Source: Phycisphaeraceae bacterium (GTDB lineage Bacteria; Planctomycetota; Phycisphaerae; Phycisphaerales; UBA1924). From it: 64,000 bases of DNA. Position 1 is the first letter of the stretch, and the number at the start of each line of letters is the position of its first letter. Under the pieces are notes generated by a model. The model did not search any database, had not been told where the DNA came from, and saw only the letters and a program-made list of their open reading frames with translations. This document shows positions 55,301-63,881 of the stretch, one piece after another. The position numbers were made by a program, and so were the translations under genes. The DNA lies in the NCBI GenBank assembly GCA_020639155.1, contig JACKHF010000002.1, positions 868,001-932,000 of the forward strand, written 5' to 3'.

Positions 55301-55881
55301 TGAATAAAGCACGCGTGCGGCTGCGGATTCGAGTACGCGTCAGCAGCGAGCGTCACATTCCCCGTCTGCGGGTCGGCAACATAGTGCCCCTGCGCAGGGC
55401 CGGTGATCCCGTACGCAAGTTGCAACCCGGTATTGAACCATTGCGGGCTGTTCGGCGCACACATCTGATGCACCATCATGTACACAAGCTCGTCGTAGAA
55501 CGCGTGCGCATCATCGGTCGTATCGAAGTAGTTGTGCGACTGTCCCCAGTGCGTCCAGCAGAACGCCAGACGATGGATGACCTGGCGCGCGCTGCGCTCG
55601 GGACCGGTCTCGGGCTTGCCCGACGCATCTGTCTTCTGCACTGCGCCCGATGCGCCGGGGATCGCATACGGATGTGTGAACTGCGGCACGCCCGCCTTGC
55701 GGAAGTACTTGGACACCATGATGTCCGTTGCAAGTTGCGACCATCCCGCGGGCACCTCTGCATCCTTCATCTCGAACACCACCGACCCGTCGGGGTTGGT
55801 GATCTTCGACGACCTCTGCACCCATTCCGTGGTCGCAAAGGGGTCTGTTCCTGCCATCGTAAATCTGCGTGTCACCTTCAT
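52375..55881 (-). CDS. nrdJ: Adenosylcobalamin-dependent ribonucleotide reductase (class II)
   Basis: This is a roughly 1,168-residue enzyme that makes deoxyribonucleotides with a B12 radical and does not need oxygen. Visible are [10 protein letters not shown] at the N-terminal catalytic part, [20 protein letters not shown] with an active-site Cys, and [21 protein letters not shown]. The C-terminal part has a TSCPD-like domain and a four-cysteine zinc ribbon (CDVC...CYKCLNC). There is an acidic linker with runs of Asp and Glu before the TSCPD part. ATG 55881 is preferred to the frame opening at 55902. I see no B12 riboswitch in the 91 bases upstream. Confidence 0.95.
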   Translation of the reverse strand: [1168 protein letters not shown]

Positions 55882-55972
55882 TCGCGTATCTTCCCCGCAC
55901 ATCTGTGCGATACGAAACCCATACCACTCTTTCCATACCCGATTCGATCACATCCCGATACGCAAGGAATGA

Positions 55973-56329
55973 TCACGACACGTCAGCAGCCTCACCTGCA
56001 CTGCTGGTTCCCGATTGCTTGTTCACCATTTTGCTCGTGTTCTCACCGATGCGGAACAGCACCACGGTCAGTTCAAGTGTGACTCGCCACATCACCATGT
56101 AGATCAGCACGACAACAATTGCGACGCAGCCAACAACGAGTCGCATGAGAATGTTGCCCTGCCCGGAGAAGAGCGAGCCAAAGAACACTCCTATACCGAT
56201 CAGGCTCATCGCGAGCAAGCCAAGGACGTATACGAACGAGATGAACTTGAGTGTGATGAACCGCTTGAATCCGAAGTCAAGCATGCCCTCGACCAGTCCA
56301 ACGTTTTTGTCGTCTGTGTTGTCTGCCAT
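55973..56329 (-). CDS. DUF4282-family membrane protein
   Basis: This is a 118-residue protein with two helices. The pattern FITLKFISFVYVLGLLA ... VMWRVTLELTVVLFRIGENT is characteristic of DUF4282, a family of unknown function. It lies between dcd and nrdJ on the minus strand; a link to nucleotide metabolism is not supported. Confidence 0.87.
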   Translation of the reverse strand: MADNTDDKNVGLVEGMLDFGFKRFITLKFISFVYVLGLLAMSLIGIGVFFGSLFSGQGNILMRLVVGCVAIVVVLIYMVMWRVTLELTVVLFRIGENTSKMVNKQSGTSSAGEAADVS

Positions 56330-56390
56330 GAATTCTCTCCAGCATTAGACCACTATGCTCTTGTTGCAAGAATGCAAAAAAGCTTCAAGC

Positions 56391-56963
56391 TCAATCCACC
56401 ATCGGCAGTGTCAGACCGTCCTGGTCCTGGTACTTGCCTGCCTTGTCCGCGTACGACTGCTCACACACCTGATCGCCCTTGAGGAACACCAGCTGCGCAA
56501 TCCCCTCGTTGGCGTACACCTTTGCGGGCAGCGGCGTCGTGTTTGAGATCTCGATCGTGATCTTGCCGCGCCACTCGGGCTCGAGCGGTGTCACGTTCAC
56601 GATGATGCCGCAGCGTGCATACGTGGACTTGCCGAGGCAGATCACCAGCACATCGCGCGGGATGTCGAACCACTCGACTGTTTCGCAGAGTGCAAACGAG
56701 TTTGGCGGGATCACGACGTGATCAACACCGCGCTCTGCGCAGTCGACCTCGACGAACAGATCGTCGGTGAACTTCTTGGGATCAACAACCGCGATGGCGC
56801 CCGTTCGTGGCGTCGGCGTGAAGATCTTGAACTTGCTCCCCACGCGCACGTCGTAGCCGTAGCTCGACACGCCATAGGACACCTTGCCGGGGCGCTTGGT
56901 CGCCGGCTCGAACGGACGAATCTCGATCAACTCGCGAATCTGCGTGTCGCACAGGACAGCCAT
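56391..56963 (-). CDS. dcd: dCTP deaminase
   Basis: This enzyme deaminates dCTP to dUTP for dTTP synthesis. The 190-residue product starts [15 protein letters not shown] and has [49 protein letters not shown] and [24 protein letters not shown]. These are typical of bacterial Dcd. GGGAGG precedes the ATG. Its position near nrdJ fits a deoxynucleotide neighbourhood. Confidence 0.95.
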   Translation of the reverse strand: MAVLCDTQIRELIEIRPFEPATKRPGKVSYGVSSYGYDVRVGSKFKIFTPTPRTGAIAVVDPKKFTDDLFVEVDCAERGVDHVVIPPNSFALCETVEWFDIPRDVLVICLGKSTYARCGIIVNVTPLEPEWRGKITIEISNTTPLPAKVYANEGIAQLVFLKGDQVCEQSYADKAGKYQDQDGLTLPMVD

Positions 56964-57579
56964 GCGAAACCTCCCACCTTGTCAGTGCGACATCAGCCGA
57001 TCCGGGGCTGGTCGCTCCTCCCACTCCTGATTCCCAGATCAGCCCTCCCATGGCCGATCACGTTGAACTGGCTCCCTGACAAAATCCTGATATATCTATA
57101 CGCACCAAATCCGATCAAAGTGCGAACGAACTCAGATGTTCCTTTGTCAGACACGACCAGATCCGCTCTCACTTTGATGCTGATGAACAGCACATGGTGA
57201 GGAGCGAGCTTCCATGGTACCACAATATCTCGTATGTGCAAGTGGGTGTATGCCCAAAATACTGTGGGCATCCTGTGCATGAGATGTGAAAACCTGTCAC
57301 ATCCTTGTATTGCAAGGACTTACGTCGCGCAAGAACTGCCGATGTATCTTTTTAGGCCTCGCAAACGTCTGGAACCGTCATGACGAGTTCTGATAATCGA
57401 CAGCAATGACAACGCACACATCAGGCAGAACGCGCTCACAGCGAGCAACTAGATCCCGGGTGCTCTCAATATCTGCGTACACTGAGAGATTGCTGGCCTT
57501 GTGAGGGGAACTGTGTGTGCCAGCAATATTCAGACCTGTTGGGCGAGCGTCACGTATCGCCCGACACAGGAGGCAATGC
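56964..57579. other. 616-base gap between dcd and the FlgI-like gene
   Basis: No protein gene is supported. On the dcd side, an imperfect hairpin (GGGCTGATC with GACCAGCCC on the minus strand, 57045-57037 and 57013-57005) lies in the dcd leader. In the middle, ATGCCCA (57250-57256) pairs with TGGGCAT (57265-57271). A small CCTTG/CAAGG hairpin lies near 57310. A minus-strand frame (57378-57932) runs into the FlgI-like gene and is not convincing. Confidence 0.35.
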
Positions 57580-59610
57580 ATGTTGACATCCCCCACGACG
57601 CGAAACCTCACGCGGTTGAGCGGGTTGTGTCTCTCAGGCATGGTGCTGGGCTCAGCCATGCTCGCCGCGACAGGATGCGGCAGTTCAGGCAGAGCCCCGC
57701 GACCGATCGAGCGACCTGTCATTACGCGCGACGTCCCGCCAGCACTCCAGGGCACGATCGGCTCCATGAGCACGCTGCGCAACGCTGAGCCATCCATCGT
57801 CGCAGGGTACGGAATCGTGATAGGTCTGAAAGACACTGGCTCGACACCAGAGCGGGTGGATGTTGCAGAAACTGTGCGCAGAAATCTCGATAAGGCTGGT
57901 GTCTCTGCAACAAGCCAGCACTTCAAGGGCACACGCTACGAGGGCATGACGCCTGAGCAGATCATCAACGACAAGTCAACCTCGCTCGTTGTCGTCATCG
58001 CATCTATCCCACCCGGCATTCCGGATGGCGAGACGTTCGATGTGTTCGTTTCAACCCTACCGGGGTCGTCAACCTTGTCGCTGGAAGGCGGTCAGCTCCT
58101 TGATACGGATCTGCGACTCGGGCGGGCAGCGGTGTTTCAGGCACTCCAACCAAAGCTACTCGGCGTTGCTGCCGGCGCTGTGTATGTGAACCCGTTTGTC
58201 AGTGACGGCACCCTGCGTTCTGACGGAAGCGGGCGCACCGGACGCGTGCTTGGCGGTGGAAGAGCGACCGAACCCCTCGCAATCCAACTGATGCTGGACA
58301 ACCCTGATTACCTGCGAGCACGTGCATTTGAGCAATCAATCAACGCACGATTCCCACGCTCCACCTTTGATAGACAACCCGCCGCACGCGGAAAGAACGA
58401 CAGTTTGGTCGAACTGCATGTGCCGTTCGCGTACCGCGATCGTGCGGCGGAGTTTGTGTATCTCGTGCAACACATGCAACCGGACACCGCCGGCGCAACC
58501 GAGTATGCGCAGCGATATATCCGTACACTGAAAGAGCAGCCCGGGCTCGCTGTCAGCATGTCATGGTGCCTTGAAGCTGTCGGACCTGCTGCATTGCCGC
58601 AGATTCGCACGATGTATGACTATGGCGAGCATCTACCCAGGATGGCAGCATTGCGCGCTGGCGCGCGTCTGGGCGATCTCTCGACCGTACCGCATCTGAT
58701 CGATGTTTCCGAGAACGCGATCGTGTCCTCGCGCCTTGAAGCAATAGACCTGCTGGGACAACTCAGCGACGATCCCCGCATCGACTGGCAACTCCGCGAG
58801 CTTGCATCGTCCAGCGAACTCGGCACACGGATCAGCGCGTACGAAGCTCTCTGCGATCGAGCGGAACGCGATCGCACGAGACAGCTTATCGAGATGACCC
58901 AGGATCTGGCATATCAGTCAGAACCCCGCGCCTATCTCAACTCCATCAAAGCACGAGCACGAAGAAGCATCCCACCGGGGAACGCGCAGGGAGTGTCTCG
59001 TAAGGTCATCGCAGGCAAGTTCCTGCTCGATCGAGTGCCGTTTGGCGAGCCTCTGGTCTACGTAAGCCAGACAAATGAACCCCGTGTCACCGTCTTCGGC
59101 GATGGCAACCTCATCGAGGCTGGGGCCTTTGCCACGGTGTGGGACGACCGAGTAATGTTCCGGACCAGCGCATCGGGTGATCAGATGCGTGTGTTTTACG
59201 AGGCACCTGCAAAGCCCGGGGAGTTCGCCCAGAAGGTTGACTTTGATGCCCCTATGGACATCGACGGGTTCATCTCCATGCTTGCCCGTCCAGCCCGCTC
59301 TGTTCACAGCATTGATGCTCTGAACATGTCGTACTCTGAAGTCGTAGCAATTCTGAGTGCAACCGAGCGTGCGGGTATGCTCACCGCAGCATTTGCAACG
59401 GAGGAAGACCGGTTTGCTTCGGAACTCCTGCGCGCGGCACAATCGGACGCATCTCTGACTCGTGCAGCGACCTCCGACGAACTCCGCAAGATGAACGAGG
59501 AGCAGCGAGTGCTGGAGCAGGGATTGTCAGGAGCTTCGAAAGTTCCTACGCCGGGTGAAATGAAACGGTCCCGCACATATGTTGTCCCGATCAAGGGTGA
59601 GATCGAGTAG
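57580..59610 (+). CDS. FlgI-domain lipoprotein with HEAT-like C-terminal part
   Basis: This is a 676-residue protein related to the flagellar P-ring protein FlgI. The signal peptide ends in a lipobox (LAATGC), so it would be a lipoprotein; FlgI normally has a plain Sec signal and about 370 residues. The FlgI-like part has GTIGSMSTLRNAEPSIVAGYGIVIGLKDTGS, STSLVVVIASIPPGIPDGETFDV and STLSLEGGQLLDTDLR. After about residue 340 come helical, HEAT-like repeats and a beta-rich C-terminus. No flagellar genes are adjacent. ATG 57580 has AGGAGG upstream. It could be a P-ring variant or a separate surface protein. Confidence 0.82.
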   Translation: MLTSPTTRNLTRLSGLCLSGMVLGSAMLAATGCGSSGRAPRPIERPVITRDVPPALQGTIGSMSTLRNAEPSIVAGYGIVIGLKDTGSTPERVDVAETVRRNLDKAGVSATSQHFKGTRYEGMTPEQIINDKSTSLVVVIASIPPGIPDGETFDVFVSTLPGSSTLSLEGGQLLDTDLRLGRAAVFQALQPKLLGVAAGAVYVNPFVSDGTLRSDGSGRTGRVLGGGRATEPLAIQLMLDNPDYLRARAFEQSINARFPRSTFDRQPAARGKNDSLVELHVPFAYRDRAAEFVYLVQHMQPDTAGATEYAQRYIRTLKEQPGLAVSMSWCLEAVGPAALPQIRTMYDYGEHLPRMAALRAGARLGDLSTVPHLIDVSENAIVSSRLEAIDLLGQLSDDPRIDWQLRELASSSELGTRISAYEALCDRAERDRTRQLIEMTQDLAYQSEPRAYLNSIKARARRSIPPGNAQGVSRKVIAGKFLLDRVPFGEPLVYVSQTNEPRVTVFGDGNLIEAGAFATVWDDRVMFRTSASGDQMRVFYEAPAKPGEFAQKVDFDAPMDIDGFISMLARPARSVHSIDALNMSYSEVVAILSATERAGMLTAAFATEEDRFASELLRAAQSDASLTRAATSDELRKMNEEQRVLEQGLSGASKVPTPGEMKRSRTYVVPIKGEIE

Positions 59611-59806
59611 GGGAATGATCCGAAAACCAACCGACAACGAATCGACAGGTTTGTTTCGGCTGTCAGTTTTCATCCCAACCACATGATCTTGCAGTCAGGT
59701 CGAGACGAAACCCAATCCTTCGGGTACGCTGTATGGTGATATGCACTGCTGACTCCGGTACATCGGCTGGTTGTGGCATTGCGCAGATGATCGAGGTGAC
59801 TGCTGC

Positions 59807-62800
59807 ATGCGTCTGTCGAGATTGACACTTTCCGGCTTCAAATCGTTCGCTGACACGACAGTGCTGACGTTCGATGATCCGATGACGGGTGTTGTCGGCC
59901 CCAATGGGTGCGGCAAGAGCAACGTCGTTGACGCTATCAAGTGGGTGCTTGGCGAGCGGTCCAGCAAGAGTCTGCGCGGCAAGGAGATGATCGATGTCAT
60001 CTTTGCGGGCTCCGCCGGAAGAGCCCCTGCGGGTCTTGCCAGTGTCAGCCTGACGTTTGACAATCCGATCGTCAATGAAGATGGGGAGATGGACGAGATC
60101 GACGTCGGCGGCTCGATCGCAAAGACTGAACATCACGACGAGAACGACGAGTCGGACAACGATATCCCAGTCCCAGTACCAACATTGAAACGCGACAGAT
60201 CGAAGCTTCGCCGTGGGTTGCCTATCGACACCGACGAGGTCGTCGTTGAACGTCGCCTGTATCGCGACGGTACATCGCAGTATCTCATTAACTCAAAAAA
60301 AGCCCGACTTCGTGACATCCGCGAACTGTTTCTTGACACGGGTATTGGCGCTGACGCGTACTCGATCATTGAGCAGGGCAAGGTCGATGCGATGCTGCTG
60401 GCATCACCACAGGAGCGCCGCACTATCTTCGAGGAGGCTGCTGGCATTGCACGTTTCAAGCAACGCCGCATCGAGAGCCTTCGCAAACTCGACAAGGCGG
60501 AGCGCAATCTGCTGCTCACGCGTGAGCAGTTGCAGAATACCGAGCGAAGACTACGGATGGTCAAGGGCCAGGCCGCCAAAGCGCGAAAGTATCAGGAACT
60601 GCACACTGAGTATGTTGCACTGCGCTCATCCGTGATGCTCGCCGAGTATCACGAGATGCTGCAGAAGCTCGAAGTTGCATGTGTCAACGCATCGAAGGCC
60701 GAGGCGGTTGCCGCTGAAGCACGGCGTGTGTTCGAGCAGGTGGAAGTAGAGCGTCAGGAAGCAGAAGTTGCTCGCCATCAGGCGCATCAGTCGCTGCAAC
60801 AAGTCGAAAAGGATCTTCAGCACGAGCATGCTCGAAAAGACGGTGCGATGCAGCGAAGCTCGCTGTTGAAAACATCGCTTGAAGAAGCAACACATCGGAT
60901 TGATGATCTGGAACGCGTGCAGGAACAGTCTGCATCACGTCGAAATGCAATGGAGGGCGAACTCCATCGCAATCAGGAGCATGTTGCATCGCTGCAGCAG
61001 CAGTTGACGGATGCCCACAACCGTCTCGAATCTGCCCAAACTGCACGATCGCAGGCAATGGAATCGCTTGCAGCGCATCGCAGCACAGCCGATCGACTTC
61101 GTATTGCCGTCAACGATGTTGAACGTCAGCTTGCCGCATCAGTTGCGACCAATGAAGCCGACCAACGACGCATGACACAGATGACCAGCGAAGTCCAGCG
61201 TCTGAACGAACGGGCTGACGCGCTCGCTGCAGAAGCAGCCGGGCTTGATCGCCTTCACGAGCAGCAAACCAATCTTGTCAGCGAGATCGCTCGGCAACTC
61301 AACCATGTGCAACGAGAGAACACAGTGCATGCGGACAAACTAGCAGCAATCTCCGTTGATCGCAGACAGCTTGCCGAGAACGCTTCCAGTCTGGAACACG
61401 AACGCCTGCGTCTGGAAACACGCATTACAACATTGCAAGAGATGGTGCGTGATCGCGTCGGTCTTGGCAGCGCGGTCAGAGACATGCTCGACCGCAAGCA
61501 GGCGGGTCTTGGGTTCCATTCTGTGCTGTGCCCGCTGGCGGATGTCATCGAAGCTTCGTCGGATGTTGCCCACATTGTCGAAGTTGCGCTCGGCGATGCA
61601 ATCAGAGCAGTGCTCGTGCCGACTGTGCCCGAACTACCTGATGAGAGTGAGCTTGCGACACTTTCCGAACGGGTCACATTCCTCTCACTTGCAACACTGC
61701 GACGATCGTACGAGTTCCAGTCAAGTGATGTTGTCACCTCGTTCCAACCGCACCCGGTGCCGATCCGGTCACTTGTGCGCGCGCAAGTAGAACATATCGA
61801 AGGCAACTCTCAGTTGAACCGTACTGCAGTCGAGCACCTGCTCACGATGCTCCTCGACAAAACCTACCTCGTTGAATCACTTGATGCTGCTCTTATGCTC
61901 AAGGCATCATTCCCGGCGGATGCACGATTTATCACACGCAATGGAACGCTTCTGGAGCGCGATGGCCGTGTAATTGCGGGCAAGAATGCGGCATCGGATG
62001 GTGCCGTTTCTGGTATGCTCCAGCGCCGCGCCGAACTTGCCGAACTCGAATCTGAGTTGGCTTTGCTTACACAGCAACTTGAGCAGGCCAAAGTTCGTCT
62101 GGAGCAGGTTGACTCTGAAGCAGCCGCACACAACGCCCAACGGAGCAAACTCCAGGCACTTGTCGAGGAGAAACGAAGGGCCGAAATTGCGGCGATGTCA
62201 AAGCTTGAGAAGCTTGAGTCTGATCGCACACGTGTCAAGGCTCAGCTAAACGATCTTCAGGAAGAGCACAACGAACTTGATCAGCGGCGCGAAGCACTCC
62301 AGCGGGATCAACAACAGGCTACAGACACGATTCACCAGTTGCAACAAACCCTCCACGGACAACGTGACGAACTCGCTGCCGCGGAGTCACATGTTGAGCA
62401 TGCGCAAACGAGCGCGGATCACGCAGCCGAGCAACTCGCAGCTGCACGCGTCGAAACTGGCAAGCTCACGGAACAGCTGGCATCGGGCAAACGCGAAGGA
62501 CGCGCGGTCGAGTCCACACTTGAACAGGTTGTTCGAGAGATGACCTCCGGCATCGCAAGACTGGATCAGACGCGGGCGCACGTTGAGCAAACACAATCCC
62601 AGATCACCGAGTCTGAGCAAGTAGCCGCTGAGTCCTCGGAAAAGATCCACGAGCTTGACGCGCTTGTGCAAGCTCGCCGCGAAACACTCTCGGTCGCCGA
62701 CCAGCGTGTCTCACACACGAGCAGCAGGCTCTCCGAACACCGAACAACACAGGATGCACTCGACGAACAATGGCGCGAGTTTGAGTTGCTCCGCCGGGAA

Positions 62801-63817
62801 CTTGTTGTCAAAGCAGAGTCGATGGAAGAACGCGCAGCCTCGGGAGATGATGAGTTTGATCTGCTGCGAGAATACGTTGAGTACTGCGAACTTCTTGATT
62901 CAAATGATATGGAGCCAGCCGATCCGGGCATGGACATGCCGCATGTCGAGCGACTCCGAAAAGAGATCCGACATCTCGGATCTGTCAATCTCGGCGCGAT
63001 TGCCGAAGAAACACAGCTCGAATCGCGCAACGAGGAGTTAATTGCACAGATTGCTGACCTTGACGACGCCCGCACCAAGCTCATCACACTGATCGATCAA
63101 CTGAACGATGCGTCACGCTCGCGGTTTTCGGAAGCTCTCGACGCGATTCGTGAGCACTTCGCTTCGCCAGACGGCATGTTCAGAAAGCTGTTCGGTGGTG
63201 GTCGTGCGGAAATACGCCTCATGCCTCTGGTGCGAGAAGTTGACGGACACAGGATTGTCACGGACGAGATTGATCTGCTTGAAAGCGGGATTGAGATTGT
63301 CGCAAAGCCGCCTGGCAAGGAGCCGCGCGCACTCTCGCAGCTGTCTGGCGGCGAAAAAACGCTGACTGCTGTGGCACTTCTGCTCGCCATATTCCAGTCC
63401 AAACCGTCATGCTTTTGCGTGCTGGACGAGGTGGATGCAGCGCTCGATGAGGCGAACGTCGGGCGGTTTGTTGGTGTTGTGCGCGAGTTTACTTCGCACT
63501 CACACTTTATTGTGATTACTCACAATAAGAAAACGATGCGCGCAGCAGATCGGCTCTTTGGCATCACAATGCAGGAACGCGGCGTATCAACAACAGTGCC
63601 CGTTCGATTTGATCATTATGAATCAAGCGAAGAAACGGACAACACACCACTACACCCTACTGATGTCAAAGAAAGTGAACGCAAACAAGCCCTTGGAGTT
63701 CCACAAACACAGTCTGGGACACGTTCCAATCGCAAACCAAGCCTGCGTGCTGCACTTGCCCAGATGCGTCAGGACTCAGAACAACCTCATCCGGCAGCTG
63801 GCTCAAAGTCCGGATGA
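59807..63817 (+). CDS. smc: Chromosome segregation protein SMC
   Basis: This is a 1,336-residue SMC ATPase that organises and segregates the chromosome as a dimer with ScpA and ScpB. The Walker A motif GPNGCGKSN (about 31-39), long coiled coils, a hinge near 545-700, and the C-terminal signature LSGGEKTLTAVALLL with Walker B CVLDEVDAALDEANV are all present. Two extras stand out: an acidic insertion in the N-terminal head (about residues 87-143) and a polar tail of about 70 residues after the head. ATG 59807 has GAGGTG eight bases upstream. The frame opening at 59771 is not used. Confidence 0.95.
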   Translation: MRLSRLTLSGFKSFADTTVLTFDDPMTGVVGPNGCGKSNVVDAIKWVLGERSSKSLRGKEMIDVIFAGSAGRAPAGLASVSLTFDNPIVNEDGEMDEIDVGGSIAKTEHHDENDESDNDIPVPVPTLKRDRSKLRRGLPIDTDEVVVERRLYRDGTSQYLINSKKARLRDIRELFLDTGIGADAYSIIEQGKVDAMLLASPQERRTIFEEAAGIARFKQRRIESLRKLDKAERNLLLTREQLQNTERRLRMVKGQAAKARKYQELHTEYVALRSSVMLAEYHEMLQKLEVACVNASKAEAVAAEARRVFEQVEVERQEAEVARHQAHQSLQQVEKDLQHEHARKDGAMQRSSLLKTSLEEATHRIDDLERVQEQSASRRNAMEGELHRNQEHVASLQQQLTDAHNRLESAQTARSQAMESLAAHRSTADRLRIAVNDVERQLAASVATNEADQRRMTQMTSEVQRLNERADALAAEAAGLDRLHEQQTNLVSEIARQLNHVQRENTVHADKLAAISVDRRQLAENASSLEHERLRLETRITTLQEMVRDRVGLGSAVRDMLDRKQAGLGFHSVLCPLADVIEASSDVAHIVEVALGDAIRAVLVPTVPELPDESELATLSERVTFLSLATLRRSYEFQSSDVVTSFQPHPVPIRSLVRAQVEHIEGNSQLNRTAVEHLLTMLLDKTYLVESLDAALMLKASFPADARFITRNGTLLERDGRVIAGKNAASDGAVSGMLQRRAELAELESELALLTQQLEQAKVRLEQVDSEAAAHNAQRSKLQALVEEKRRAEIAAMSKLEKLESDRTRVKAQLNDLQEEHNELDQRREALQRDQQQATDTIHQLQQTLHGQRDELAAAESHVEHAQTSADHAAEQLAAARVETGKLTEQLASGKREGRAVESTLEQVVREMTSGIARLDQTRAHVEQTQSQITESEQVAAESSEKIHELDALVQARRETLSVADQRVSHTSSRLSEHRTTQDALDEQWREFELLRRELVVKAESMEERAASGDDEFDLLREYVEYCELLDSNDMEPADPGMDMPHVERLRKEIRHLGSVNLGAIAEETQLESRNEELIAQIADLDDARTKLITLIDQLNDASRSRFSEALDAIREHFASPDGMFRKLFGGGRAEIRLMPLVREVDGHRIVTDEIDLLESGIEIVAKPPGKEPRALSQLSGGEKTLTAVALLLAIFQSKPSCFCVLDEVDAALDEANVGRFVGVVREFTSHSHFIVITHNKKTMRAADRLFGITMQERGVSTTVPVRFDHYESSEETDNTPLHPTDVKESERKQALGVPQTQSGTRSNRKPSLRAALAQMRQDSEQPHPAAGSKSG

Positions 63818-63881
63818 GTATCCTGATTGGCATCTTTGACCCACAACCAATACATCTTCCTGCGATATCGATACAATTCGC

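Noticed and set aside
55882..55972. Cobalamin riboswitch before nrdJ
   Set aside because: The gap of 91 bases is too short and lacks the B12-box pattern.
57378..57932. 184-codon minus-strand frame upstream of and into the FlgI-like gene
   Set aside because: Two thirds overlap a well-supported gene on the other strand, and no ribosome site or recognisable motif is seen.
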